Assembly (NCBI RefSeq): GCF_036699995.1
Contig: NZ_CP144906.1
Location: 2,743,001 to 2,807,000, forward strand
Reading direction: 5' to 3'
DNA: 64,000 bases
Source of the DNA: Clostridium beijerinckii
GTDB taxonomy: Bacteria; Bacillota; Clostridia; Clostridiales; Clostridiaceae
In this document: positions 17,352 to 26,741 of the stretch, piece by piece
Numbering within the stretch: position 1 is the first letter of the stretch
How the letters are laid out: every line of letters begins with the position of its first letter
Made by a program: the position numbers and the translations under genes
Notes under the pieces: generated by a model
What the model saw: the letters and a program-made list of their open reading frames with translations, nothing else
Database searches by the model: none
What the model was told of the DNA's origin: nothing

Positions 17352-17808
17352 TTGGATACCTCCCTCGTATGCACTAATTATACTTTTTTTTATCTATGTT
17401 TAAAAGTATCATATTTATATATCAATTCAAGTATTTAATTATATATAAAATATTTACTGTAATAATTAAATTTGAAATAAATAGAAAAGTTTAAATTCAG
17501 TTAATAATTCTATGATACACTCCATATTAAAATAACATAAGTAGCAAATGATAGCTATAGATAAATAATAATCCAAACAATTTTAGGCTGATATGTTTTG
17601 TAAATCATAAAAATTAAGATATTTTTTAGGTTACAAACAAAGTATAAAAATTAAAAGTATGGTATTATTTTCATGTACATATAAAATGTTTCAATGATTT
17701 ATTTGCATGTGAATCATTGACTGTCTGGTCGGTCATTTAAATAAAGTGTGAATATAATGAGTCAGTAATTTATTGTAATACAGTATTTTTATAAGTGAGG
17801 TGATTTTT
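17352..17808. other. Divergent regulatory region, two-component system / efflux TetR
   Basis: 457 AT-rich bases without a supportable gene. The only clear signal is the partly palindromic TGAC..GTCA site and promoter at 17717-17758. Confidence 0.4.
17717..17758 (+). promoter_or_regulatory. Promoter with TetR-type operator candidate
   Basis: TGACTGTCTGGTCGGTCA (17718-17735) is an imperfect palindrome of the kind bound by TetR/AcrR repressors (GGTCA half-sites). A TATAAT at 17753-17758 follows. Together they look like an autoregulated promoter for the TetR-adaptor-pump operon. Confidence 0.55.
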
Positions 17809-18423
17809 TTGGCAAGATTGAAAAATAAGGAAAATGAAATTCTTGCCGCTGCAATAGACATATTTTTTAAAAAAGGTTTTTCGGGAACTAATATGCAGGA
17901 TATTGCAGACAAGGCACAGATAGGTAAGGGTACAATATATGAATACTTTAGAAGTAAAGATGATTTATTTGTACAAGCTTTAAAGTACGACCATAGAAAT
18001 TTCACTATAAATGCAAATCAGAAGATATCACAAGAAGAATCATTTCTTAAAAAGCTAGGAAAGCTTATAGAATTAACTGAGCATGCTATTATAGAAAGGG
18101 CTGGAAGGATAAGTTATTATATAACAAATGAGATTTCAGAATTAAATCCTGAAGCAAAACGTGATCTTGAAAATTTTATAAAAGATATAAAAAGAAATGG
18201 AAAAAATATTACATACAATATTCTAAAGCAAGGTATCGAAGAGGGGGAGGTAATGGATACAGGCATAGACATTGATTTTGCTACAAATGTTATAGGAGGA
18301 ATGGTGGCATTACATTGTCATCGGACTTGTCATGAAAATTATTATTCAGTAGAACAAAGAAGAGAGGAAAATGAAAAGCTGATAAGTTTTATTATGGGTG
18401 GAATTGGTACAAAGAAAAATTAA
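17809..18423 (+). CDS. TetR-family repressor, probable local regulator of the RND efflux genes
   Basis: A 204-residue TetR regulator. The HTH lies at about residues 10-50 with the family pattern FFKKGFSGTNMQDIADKAQI and then GKGTIYEYFRSKDDLF. The C-terminal ligand domain is variable and begins with a helix rich in charged residues. The frame is open from GTG 17800, but that codon is inside the AGGTGA ribosome binding site. A TTG at 17809 with 5-nt spacing is the better start. It is transcribed 60 bp ahead of the adaptor gene and probably represses the efflux operon in response to a toxic compound. Confidence 0.88.
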   Translation: MARLKNKENEILAAAIDIFFKKGFSGTNMQDIADKAQIGKGTIYEYFRSKDDLFVQALKYDHRNFTINANQKISQEESFLKKLGKLIELTEHAIIERAGRISYYITNEISELNPEAKRDLENFIKDIKRNGKNITYNILKQGIEEGEVMDTGIDIDFATNVIGGMVALHCHRTCHENYYSVEQRREENEKLISFIMGGIGTKKN

Positions 18424-18482
18424 ATTTATAATATATAAATTAACAAAATAAACTATATGTTTACAGATTAGGAGTGTGAAAC

Positions 18483-19778
18483 ATGAAAAATGTAAAAAAA
18501 ATAGTTATATATGCTGTAATTGTTATAGCTGTAATAGGTTGTGCTGCAGTAGCTAAAACTAAGTTATTCACAGCTAAAAAACAAGCAACCACTGCTGTTG
18601 CAGCTAGTAAAACAGCTGTTGAAGCGCTGGTAGTGAAATCAGAGGAAAAAAGTTTAGGGGATTCATATAAAGCAACCTTAGAAGCCTATCAGCAAGGGAT
18701 TATAACTAGTAAGATAGCAGCAAAGGTTGTTAATGTGTCTGTTGAAAATGGACAATATGTGAATGCTGGTGATACTATAGCTACGCTAGATGACCAAGAT
18801 ATACAAAATAGTATAAAAACCGCACAAGCTCAGGTGCAAGTTAGTGAGCAACAACTAAATTCAACACAACAGCAACTAAATTCATCGCAGGTAACGCTGC
18901 AGAAATTGCAAATTCTTATGGATGATGCACAGCGTAATTATGACAGGCAAAAGACACTTTTTGATGGAGGTGCTATATCAAAAACAGATCTTGAGTCATC
19001 AGAAAAAGCTCTAAACACTTCTAAAGCAGATTATAGTTCAGGATTAGCAAGTATTGAATCGGCAAAAGCAAGCATTGAAAGTTCAAAAGCAAGTTTAGAA
19101 GCACAAAAGGTAAATTTGCAAAAGGCTCAAAGCGATTTAGCTAACACAGTGATTAAAGCGCCTATAAGTGGCGTAATAAGCGATAAAGTTTTAAATGTAG
19201 GGCAGATGGCATCTCAAGGAGCAGCTCTTGCAAAGGTTAATGATATATCCTCTGTATATGCAACAATACAAGTACCGCAAGAAAAAATAGGAGGAGTACA
19301 GATAGGTCAAGCTGCAACAATTACAGTAGATGGAAGTGATAAAACTTATAATGGAACTGTTCAAACTATAGATTCAGCTGCAGATGCTACAACTAGAGTA
19401 TTTAATTGTAAAATAAAAATAGATAATAGTGATAAATCATTACTGCCTGGTATATTTGCAAAGGCTCAGCTTATTAGTGATCAAAAAACACAGGTTTTAA
19501 CTGTTCCAATTAATGCTTTAGTTGGTAATGAAGGGGATTATTCTGTTTTCATAAATGATAATGGAACAGCTAAAAAACAAAAAGTAACTATTGGAGAAAC
19601 AAATCAAAACAGTGTTGAAATAACAGATGGCATTAAAGATGGAGATCAAGTAATTTGCACAAATACAAGTACTATTCAAGATGGTAGTGAAGTAGACGTA
19701 GCTATAAAGGAAGATAATAATTCAGATAAAGCAGCTTCTGAACAAGATGGCAGTGCAGACGATGCAACAACTAAATAG
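18483..19778 (+). CDS. RND efflux membrane-fusion adaptor (HlyD/AcrA family)
   Basis: A 431-residue membrane-fusion protein. The N-terminal hydrophobic segment (7-25) contains VIGC at 17-20, a possible lipobox, so it may be a lipoprotein. The biotin/lipoyl-like half-domains flank a long coiled coil at about residues 110-225 (glutamine- and serine-rich heptads), closing with VIKAPISGVISDKVLNVGQM. Beta-barrel and membrane-proximal domains follow. The tail is acidic. It would link the pump encoded 12 bp downstream to the TolC-like protein. The ribosome binding site is TAGGAGTG. Confidence 0.92.
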   Translation: MKNVKKIVIYAVIVIAVIGCAAVAKTKLFTAKKQATTAVAASKTAVEALVVKSEEKSLGDSYKATLEAYQQGIITSKIAAKVVNVSVENGQYVNAGDTIATLDDQDIQNSIKTAQAQVQVSEQQLNSTQQQLNSSQVTLQKLQILMDDAQRNYDRQKTLFDGGAISKTDLESSEKALNTSKADYSSGLASIESAKASIESSKASLEAQKVNLQKAQSDLANTVIKAPISGVISDKVLNVGQMASQGAALAKVNDISSVYATIQVPQEKIGGVQIGQAATITVDGSDKTYNGTVQTIDSAADATTRVFNCKIKIDNSDKSLLPGIFAKAQLISDQKTQVLTVPINALVGNEGDYSVFINDNGTAKKQKVTIGETNQNSVEITDGIKDGDQVICTNTSTIQDGSEVDVAIKEDNNSDKAASEQDGSADDATTK

Positions 19779-19790
19779 GAGGGATAATAA

Positions 19791-22700
19791 ATGAATATAG
19801 CAAATATTAGCATTAAAAGACCCGTATTTATATCAGTTATAATGATTGTCCTTACTATATTGGGGTTTGTATCTTACAAAAAATTAGCACTTAATGATAT
19901 GCCAAACGCTGATTTACCATATGTTTCAGTAGTTGTTACAGAGAATGGGGCAACACCGGAAGAAATTGAAAGTAAAATAACAAAAAAAGTAGAAGATTCA
20001 GTACAACAAATTTCTGGAGTTCAAAATATAACTTCAAGTGTAAGCTCAGGAATGTCACAAACTGTTATAGAATTTGACTTGAGCAAAGATAGTAAGGTTG
20101 CTGCACAAGAAGTTAGAGATAAGATTTCAAGTGCTCGAGGACAGTTACCAACTGATATCAATGATCCAGTTGTCTCAAATTTTGATATGTCAGCAACATC
20201 AATCATATCTATAGCTGTTTATGGTTCAAGTGATAATCAAGAAATGGCAGACTTTGTAGATAATACTTTAAAAACAAAGTTATATACAGTATCTGGTGTT
20301 GGAGCAATAAATGTATCTGGTGAGGATACAAGGGAAATTCACATAAAGCTAGATAATAATAAATTATTACAATATGGCCTTACATCAAGTGCTGTAGTAA
20401 ATAGTATTAGAAATGATAATATTGATCAATCCACTGGAAAAGTTACAGATGGAGATAATGAGATATCTATTACAACAACTAGTAAAATACAAAAAGTAGA
20501 AGATTTTAAGAATATTTTAGTATCTAATAAAAATGGCACAGAAATTAGGATAAGGGATATTGCAACAGTTGAAAATGGGATTGAAGAGAGAAAAAGTCAG
20601 GCTTATTATCAAGGCAATCCATCAATTGGTATTGATATAGTTAAGCAATCTGGTGCTAATACGGTAGAAGTTGCTAAAGACGCTAAAGCAGCATTAGAAC
20701 AAGTTAAAGCTTCACTACCTAAGGGCATGCATGCTGATATTGTTAGTGATAATTCAACATCTATACGAGATACAGTAGATGATGTTATGAATACTATCAT
20801 AGAGGGATGTATATTAGCAGTTGTTATTGTATTCTTGTTCTTAAATGAATGGGAAAGTACACTTATAAGTGCATCATCTCTTCCAATATCTATAATAACT
20901 ACGTTTGTATGTATGAAAGAGATGAACTTTACACTAAACACTATGTCTCTAATGGCATTATCACTGGCAGTAGGACTTTTAATTGATGACTCTATAGTTG
21001 TTATAGAAAACATTGTACGACATTTGCATATGGGAAAACGTCCAATTGAAGCAGCTAAAGATGCTACGTCAGAAATCGGATTTGCAGTAATTGCAACAAC
21101 TTTAGCTGTTATCGCTGTATTTTTACCTTTAGCAATGATAGAAGGAATTATTGGAAAGTTTTTCATAGAATTCTCACTTACAATTGTTTTTAGTATGGCG
21201 GTTTCATTATTTGTATCATTTACTCTTGTACCGATGATGTCTTCTAGAATGCTTAACTCAGAAAGAAGAGAGAGTAAAACATTTGTTGGTAAGTTTTTCA
21301 AGGGGTTTAATAGTAAATTTGATACATTAGCTGAAAAATATTCACATTTATTAGCTTATCTTCTTCATAAAAGATTAATAGTTTTAGCTGTTTGTGGGGT
21401 TATGTTTATAGCAAGTCTTGCCCTTATTCCATCATTAGGTTTTACTATGATACCTATAACTGATAAAGGACAGATAACTGTTAGTGCTAACTTTGATTCT
21501 GGCATAACGTTAGATACTGCAAGTCAAGAGACTAAACAGATTGAAGAGATAATTAAGAAGAATCCAGAAGTTCAATATTTATACTCAACAGTTACTAATA
21601 GCAAAGCAACAGTTAACATTACATTGGTAGATAAGAAACAGCGTAAGATCACCTCAAGAGATATGGCACAAAAACTTGGAACCGATCTAAAGGTACTACC
21701 TGGAATGGAGGTTACAGCATCAGCCGCATCTATGGGTGGAGGAGGCGGAGGCTCTTCTAAAGATGTAACGTATGACCTTGTTGGTAGTGATAGAGCAAAA
21801 GTTCAAGCTTTTGCAGAAAAAATGAAAGCAGAGATTGCTAAGGATCCTCAGGCAAGCGATGTAGGTGTTAATACTAACTCAGGTACACCGGAAGTAAAGA
21901 TGACTGTAGATCGTGATAAGGCAGCCGATTTAGGCGTTAATAGTTCAGATGTTGCAAGCACTTTGGCTACATTATTTAATGGGTCAACTGTAACTAAATA
22001 TGATGGTGGAAAAGATAGATATGATGTTAAGGTAATGTTACAAGATGGTGAGCGTAAAAATCTTAATAACCTAGATGGAATTTATGTTTCTGGTTCAAAT
22101 AATAAGCTGGTTCCTATAACGGATGTAACTAAAAAAGTTGTTGGGACAACTTCTTCAACATTACACAGATACAATAAACAGGCACAAGTTGAACTTTCTT
22201 GTAATGTAAAAAGTTTGGCTACAGGTACTTTCAAAGATAAATATTTAGCTAAGATAAAAAGTGAATTGCCACCAGGAGTTTCATTATCTGTTGGAGGATC
22301 AATGGGAAGCATGCAGAAGAGTATGGATAGTTTAGTGCAAAATGCAGTTTTATCAGTTCTTCTACTATATTTGGTTATGGCAGCTCAATTTGAAAGTTTT
22401 GTTGATCCTATAGCTATAATGTTTGCTTTACCACTTGCAATGATTGGAGCAATAATAGGATTATTTGCTGGTGGAAGTCAATTAAGTATGATAGCCATGA
22501 TAGGTATCATAATGCTTATGGGACTCGTTGCTAAAAATGGTATCTTGCTGGTTGATGCTGCGAAAGAAAGGATCAAAGAGGGAATGCCTAGGAATGAAGC
22601 ATTAGTCCAAGCTGGGCTTGTAAGATTGCGTCCGATAGTTATGACTACTTTAGCCATGATATTTGGTATGATTCCTACAGCAATAGCTACAGGAGCAGGT

Positions 22701-22883
22701 ACTGAAATGCGTAAGCCGATGGCACAAGCAGTAATTGGAGGATTAATCACTTCAACAATATTAACATTATTCGTAGTTCCAATAGTTTATACGCTACTTG
22801 ATGGATTAAAGAGAAGATTTGCAAAAAAAATTCGTAGAAAAAAATCAACTCCAATTGATAGTGAATCAAATGTAAGCATATAA
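19791..22883 (+). CDS. RND-family multidrug efflux permease (AcrB/MexB type)
   Basis: A 1030-residue proton-driven pump of typical HAE-RND length. The first membrane helix is at 10-28. The porter domains have family signatures (NGATPEEIESKITKKVE, then SGVQNITS). TM4 carries the proton-relay pair in LAVGLLIDDSIVVIENIVRH. Helices 2-6 lie at about 330-480 and 7-12 at about 525-545 and 850-1010, with MVAAQFESF-like AAQFESFVDPIAIMFALPLA. The run of six glycines in the second large loop is unusual. RND pumps act with an adaptor and, in diderms, an outer-membrane channel. Confidence 0.95.
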   Translation: MNIANISIKRPVFISVIMIVLTILGFVSYKKLALNDMPNADLPYVSVVVTENGATPEEIESKITKKVEDSVQQISGVQNITSSVSSGMSQTVIEFDLSKDSKVAAQEVRDKISSARGQLPTDINDPVVSNFDMSATSIISIAVYGSSDNQEMADFVDNTLKTKLYTVSGVGAINVSGEDTREIHIKLDNNKLLQYGLTSSAVVNSIRNDNIDQSTGKVTDGDNEISITTTSKIQKVEDFKNILVSNKNGTEIRIRDIATVENGIEERKSQAYYQGNPSIGIDIVKQSGANTVEVAKDAKAALEQVKASLPKGMHADIVSDNSTSIRDTVDDVMNTIIEGCILAVVIVFLFLNEWESTLISASSLPISIITTFVCMKEMNFTLNTMSLMALSLAVGLLIDDSIVVIENIVRHLHMGKRPIEAAKDATSEIGFAVIATTLAVIAVFLPLAMIEGIIGKFFIEFSLTIVFSMAVSLFVSFTLVPMMSSRMLNSERRESKTFVGKFFKGFNSKFDTLAEKYSHLLAYLLHKRLIVLAVCGVMFIASLALIPSLGFTMIPITDKGQITVSANFDSGITLDTASQETKQIEEIIKKNPEVQYLYSTVTNSKATVNITLVDKKQRKITSRDMAQKLGTDLKVLPGMEVTASAASMGGGGGGSSKDVTYDLVGSDRAKVQAFAEKMKAEIAKDPQASDVGVNTNSGTPEVKMTVDRDKAADLGVNSSDVASTLATLFNGSTVTKYDGGKDRYDVKVMLQDGERKNLNNLDGIYVSGSNNKLVPITDVTKKVVGTTSSTLHRYNKQAQVELSCNVKSLATGTFKDKYLAKIKSELPPGVSLSVGGSMGSMQKSMDSLVQNAVLSVLLLYLVMAAQFESFVDPIAIMFALPLAMIGAIIGLFAGGSQLSMIAMIGIIMLMGLVAKNGILLVDAAKERIKEGMPRNEALVQAGLVRLRPIVMTTLAMIFGMIPTAIATGAGTEMRKPMAQAVIGGLITSTILTLFVVPIVYTLLDGLKRRFAKKIRRKKSTPIDSESNVSI

Positions 22884-22907
22884 CAAAGAAATCACTAATA
22901 TTAATAA

Positions 22908-22938
22908 GATCATACTAAAATTAAGTTTTAGTATGATC
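22908..22938 (+). terminator. Strong hairpin between pump gene and TolC-like gene
   Basis: GATCATACTAAAA and TTTTAGTATGATC form a 13-bp perfect stem with a 5-nt loop. No T-tract follows, so it may be a leaky terminator or an mRNA-processing or stability element that sets the ratio of TolC-like protein to pump. Confidence 0.6.
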
Positions 22939-23116
22939 CATATATAAAGTGTATTAGTTTAAATACAAGGTTCAGGAGTAAATCCTAAATTATGACTACA
23001 TTTACTAAACAATAAAATTGTAGTAAAATAAAGCTACAACAGAAAAATAATCTAGTAAATAAAAAGAGAATTCGAATTTATATTAAAATAAATATTAATG
23101 AAGAGGAGATTTATAC

Positions 23117-24397
23117 ATGAGAAAAAATATAAATAAGATAATAGCATTTGCAATAGGGATTAGTGTTATGAGTGGTAGCGTTGTACCAGCACTTGCAGCA
23201 GATTCAACTCAACAAACAACTACTAGTACAAGCACTGCAACAAATTCACAAATCGTAAACGGAAAGCCATTACTTACTTTAGATGAAGCTGTAAAAGAGG
23301 CAATCAGCATAAGCGAAATATTACAACTTGATACTAGTAAAATAACTTACCAAGATAAAACTAATGATATAAATGAAGACTTGGATGATTATAAAGATGT
23401 TAGTGGAGACGAAGAAGATTTTAATGATGATACTAGAGACGCTAATGCAAATAAAGCTAGGCAACAAAGGGATTTTGATCAAGATGCTTTAATACAAAAA
23501 GTTACTAAAGCATATAATAATATCGTTACAAGTCAAATGAAAATAGATAAAGCCGGAAAAGAATTGCAAATTAAAAACAAGACATTAAACGATGCAAAAC
23601 TTAAAAGCAGTCTAGGAATGGTAACATCAAGTGATTTGAAATCAACTGAACTTGAAATTCAAAATTTACAAATAACACAGAAAACAAGTGAAAATACATT
23701 AAAGGACGCTGAATATAGCTTTAAAGTATTGACAGGTAAGGATGTAACACAATATACTTTGGAACAAGATATTCCTTATGAAACATTAAAAATAGATGGA
23801 TCTATAGATACTTACCTAGATAAAGTTATAGATAACTATTTAAAATATAGGGAACAAATACTTAAGCTTAAGAAAGATCATTATTATGATTCCGATAATA
23901 AAATAAGTGACGGCGATGTAAGTGATGCAAAAAAAATAACAGATGAAGCTCAAGAACCTAAATTAAGTGATTATAACGGAAATATTGAAGCTTATCTCAC
24001 AGATTACAATAAATATCAAGCTGCTAAAAGTGCATATGCAAATGCCATATCGGCACGTTTAACTTATTTAGGTAATAGACTTAGTGTAGATCAAGAACAA
24101 ACAAGTATAGATGAGGACAAAAAGAACTTTAAAAATCAACTAAGAACACTTTATACAAATCTTATTACAGCACAAGATAATATTAATTATATTAAGCAAA
24201 ATATAGAATTAAGCAACAAGAACCTTAGTGATGCAAAACTTAAATATGACTTAGGAATGATAACTGAATCTGCTTATAATTCCCAAGTTTTGAGCAGTGA
24301 AGATCTAAATATTCAATTAAGAAGCCAAATTGATGCTTATAACACGCTAAAGCAAGAAATTCAAAAACCTTGGATAGCATTTTCAGGAGCACAATAG
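23117..24397 (+). CDS. TolC-family (outer-membrane efflux protein-like) secreted protein
   Basis: A 426-residue protein with a signal peptide (1-31, VVPALA-AD). It has the duplicated helical TolC fold: LLTLDEAVKEAISIS opens repeat 1, and the two related helices DAKLKSSLGMVTSSDLKSTE (about 160) and DAKLKYDLGMITESAYNSQV (about 375) mark the two halves. An acidic insert lies near 85-115. In diderms this family forms the outer-membrane tunnel, and no outer membrane is expected here. It may bridge the adaptor to the wall or have another role. It lies 233 bp after the pump gene, in the same direction, with an AGAGGAG ribosome binding site. Confidence 0.85.
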   Translation: MRKNINKIIAFAIGISVMSGSVVPALAADSTQQTTTSTSTATNSQIVNGKPLLTLDEAVKEAISISEILQLDTSKITYQDKTNDINEDLDDYKDVSGDEEDFNDDTRDANANKARQQRDFDQDALIQKVTKAYNNIVTSQMKIDKAGKELQIKNKTLNDAKLKSSLGMVTSSDLKSTELEIQNLQITQKTSENTLKDAEYSFKVLTGKDVTQYTLEQDIPYETLKIDGSIDTYLDKVIDNYLKYREQILKLKKDHYYDSDNKISDGDVSDAKKITDEAQEPKLSDYNGNIEAYLTDYNKYQAAKSAYANAISARLTYLGNRLSVDQEQTSIDEDKKNFKNQLRTLYTNLITAQDNINYIKQNIELSNKNLSDAKLKYDLGMITESAYNSQVLSSEDLNIQLRSQIDAYNTLKQEIQKPWIAFSGAQ

Positions 24398-24520
24398 AAT
24401 TAATATAAAGAACATTTATAATACTTAAATAAATATTAGATTAGTTACAAATCTGATGGTTAAAATAAAACATATTAATTTAAATTTCAGATCTTTAGAG
24501 AGCTAAAGACTTCAAGAATA

Positions 24521-24566
24521 TATTCATACTAATTACCATATTAATAAAAGTAATTAGTATGAATTA
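24521..24566 (+). terminator. Hairpin downstream of the TolC-like gene
   Basis: A 15-bp stem, ATTCATACTAATTAC (24522-24536) / GTAATTAGTATGAAT (24550-24564), is followed by ATTATTAT. A probable terminator of the efflux transcript. Confidence 0.7.
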
Positions 24567-24602
24567 TTATAATATATAAAAGTTCAGTGGAATTAAGACA
24601 GT

Positions 24603-24645
24603 ACAAACTAAGTTTAGATTATAATATTTAGTTTGTTTTTTTTAT
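24603..24645 (+). terminator. Second intrinsic terminator before the TetR gene
   Basis: ACAAACTAA and a TTAGTTTGT arm are followed by TTTTTTTT, a classical terminator. It isolates the following TetR gene from the efflux genes. Confidence 0.85.
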
Positions 24646-24686
24646 TAATGGTGGAAAATGTTAAATAAAAAAGGGAGAATTTTAGG

Positions 24687-25286
24687 GTGGAAATTAAAGA
24701 AAAAATTTTAAAGTCATCTATCAAATTATTTATGGAAAATGGTTTTTTTGAAGTATCTATTAGAGATATTTTTAAACAAATTAACATAAATAAAAGTGCT
24801 TTTTATAAGTATTTTAAAAGTAAAGATGAGCTTATATATAAAGTGATAGAAGAATTTTGTTCTCCATACTTTGATGAAATTATAGGCGCTACCAATTTAT
24901 GTAATGAATCCACAAAAAAAAAGCTGAAAACAATTTTTATAAAATATTGTGGAATAATACCATATTTAAAAAAGATTCTAAATATAAATAGATTTAATTA
25001 TATTGCTGTCACATTTATAACAATTGAAGGATTAAAAAGTTATGAAAATAGAAATCTAGTAAATGATTTTAACCATATATTATTAGAAGGAATAGACAAT
25101 GTTGTAGAAGAAGGAAAGGAATTAGGCGAGATTTTGCCAGAAATTGATTCTCTATCAACATCAAAGAGTATTGTGTCGATGTTGCAAAGTTCTATGGTAC
25201 TTTGGGCAATGAATCAAAATATCGATATAAATTTATTATTCAAAACTAATTTTAAATATTTATGGAAAAGTATCGGAGTAAGTTGA
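24687..25286 (+). CDS. TetR-family transcriptional regulator
   Basis: A 199-residue TetR regulator with the HTH at residues 9-48 (LFMENGFFEVSIRDIFKQIN and then KSAFYKYFKSKDELIYKV). The C-terminal domain has a TM-like hydrophobic helix near 170-180 (SMVLWAM) that usually forms the dimer interface. The start is GTG at 24687, 9 nt after AAGGGAG. It follows two terminators, so it has its own promoter. The target is unknown, though the TolC-like gene upstream and the thioesterase downstream are candidates. Confidence 0.9.
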   Translation: MEIKEKILKSSIKLFMENGFFEVSIRDIFKQININKSAFYKYFKSKDELIYKVIEEFCSPYFDEIIGATNLCNESTKKKLKTIFIKYCGIIPYLKKILNINRFNYIAVTFITIEGLKSYENRNLVNDFNHILLEGIDNVVEEGKELGEILPEIDSLSTSKSIVSMLQSSMVLWAMNQNIDINLLFKTNFKYLWKSIGVS

Positions 25287-25306
25287 ATTTAAATCAATTT
25301 TAAAGC

Positions 25307-25349
25307 AATAACTATATTTAAAGAGAGAGTCTCTTTAAATATAGTTATT
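25307..25349. terminator. Very strong bidirectional terminator
   Basis: A 20-bp perfect inverted repeat (25307-25326 / 25330-25349) with a 3-nt loop lies between the convergent TetR and thioesterase genes. Confidence 0.88.
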
Positions 25350-25358
25350 ATCATTTAT

Positions 25359-25748
25359 TTAGCAATTTTTAGTTTTTCTCATAAAATCTTCTGAGTTTAC
25401 AATAAACCTTATATGAGAACCTTTTCCGATAGTACCTTGGTCATCACTTGCTTCCACATCAAAAAATAATTTTTTCCCATCTACTTTTGTAAGAGTAGCT
25501 TTGCATTTTATATTTGCGCCAATTGGAGATGATTTAATATGTTTGACACTCATATCAATTCCCACTGTAGTATAGCCACTTGGAAGTTCCTCTATTACTA
25601 AACTTTTTGATGCATTTTCCATTAGAGCAATCATAGCAGGGGTTGCATAGACTTCTAGATCACCTGATCCCATTTTTATAGCTGTTTCATTTTCTGTAAC
25701 TTTAAACTCTTTGATATATGAAGTACCTTCAGTTAAATTAAATTCCAT
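25359..25748 (-). CDS. FlK-like hot-dog thioesterase
   Basis: A 129-residue single hot-dog domain protein related to fluoroacetyl-CoA thioesterase FlK. Candidate catalytic residues are T36 in YATPAMIALMENAS, E44 in the same helix and H70 in MSVKHIKSSPIG. Their spacing (8 and 26) equals that of the FlK triad T42, E50, H76. The related clostridial proteins have no known natural substrate, and a small acyl-CoA is likely. It is convergent with the TetR gene. A GGAGAAGTGG ribosome binding site precedes the ATG at 25748. Confidence 0.85.
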   Translation of the reverse strand: MEFNLTEGTSYIKEFKVTENETAIKMGSGDLEVYATPAMIALMENASKSLVIEELPSGYTTVGIDMSVKHIKSSPIGANIKCKATLTKVDGKKLFFDVEASDDQGTIGKGSHIRFIVNSEDFMRKTKNC

Positions 25749-26064
25749 CTAACACCACTTCTCCTCTCAATAAATATAGATTCATTATTAAATATGTTTC
25801 ATTATAATAATTTTATAGTACTAAATATTTTCATACTTTTCAAGAATAATAAAAATTGGTAAGGATTAAGAAAAAGATTGTAGTTTTTTAAAGAGAGGTT
25901 TTTAATATTAAAATAAAACATTTTTTTGATATTTATGGTTTTAAGTATAAATTGTTTTAAAGTTAAAAAGGAAAGTTTATGAAAATTAAATATGAAACAT
26001 AATAAAAAAGTGAGTAAGAAACTAAACCAATTATATTTCAAAGGTTTATTAGAAATTGTTAACA

Positions 26065-26104
26065 AAAAATAACTAGCAGATTAAATTCTACTAGTTATTT
26101 TTTC
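26065..26104. terminator. Terminator of the 49-residue peptide gene
   Basis: AATAACTAG (26068-26076) and CTAGTTATT (26091-26099) form a stem with T-rich flanks on both strands. On the minus strand it lies 57 bp past the stop of the small gene. Confidence 0.75.
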
Positions 26105-26160
26105 TATATGCACACGTAAATATTTACTATTAATAAGTTGTATATATTAAAAATATAATT

Positions 26161-26310
26161 TTATCGCCTCAATTTATCTTCGTAAATATCTCTGTTAGAA
26201 GATGGAGGAGTTACACGAACATATGCATATTCAGGAGCTTTATACCCTGGACCATATATCAAAAATTCGATAATTTTCTTAGCAAAAGCCTTAGAGAGTA
26301 TTTTTTTCAT
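26161..26310 (-). CDS. Small hypothetical protein, 49 residues
   Basis: TAAGGAGTGATGTTAA leads into an ATG at 26310 that opens 49 codons, beginning MKKILSKAFAKKIIEFLIYG and ending IYEDKLRR. A basic amphipathic helix at the N-terminus is followed by a proline- and tyrosine-rich segment (GPGYKAPEYAYVRVTPPSSN). It has its own terminator. The ribosome binding site, the composition and the terminator support a real gene. The family is not recognised, and neither a regulatory peptide nor a spore-associated role can be excluded. Confidence 0.65.
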   Translation of the reverse strand: MKKILSKAFAKKIIEFLIYGPGYKAPEYAYVRVTPPSSNRDIYEDKLRR

Positions 26311-26741
26311 TTAACATCACTCCTTACCTATATGTTACATTAATTATATTGGAATATTCGGAAAATTGCAACATTTTATTAATAAATAATAATTATTATC
26401 CAGTATAATACATTTTTTTGTAGAATAAAAAAGCATAATAGTTTTTTATTCCACTCTTATTATAAATCTATGTTGTATAGGTTAGATTTATTAATTTTTT
26501 CCTATAGTAAATTTTATTTATGCCACTAGATGATAAATAGCGAGTATAATTCCAATGATGATTTATTAAAAGAAGAAATTAGAGAGTTACATAAGAATGT
26601 AACTTCTATTATTTCCCTCCATATCCATAGTAAATCAATTGATTGAAAATGACATTAATTGTATAATTTTAGATGAGTTGATTTGAAGCGGATTAAAAAA
26701 TAACTAAGTACTTAGTGAGAATTAAAAGGAGACTGATCCAT
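26311..26741. other. Intergenic region between the small peptide gene and the lysozyme gene
   Basis: 431 AT-rich bases. The only structure seen is a short hairpin around 26586-26612 (AGTTAC ... GTAACT). No supportable gene. Confidence 0.35.

Noticed and set aside
20609..21301. 230-codon frame antisense to the RND pump gene
   Set aside because: Long only because of the codon bias of the real gene. The sense frame is a complete RND permease.
25802..26065. 87-codon frame on the minus strand
   Set aside because: Low-complexity Phe/Leu/Lys/Asn translation of AT-rich DNA, without a ribosome binding site. It overlaps the end of a terminator.
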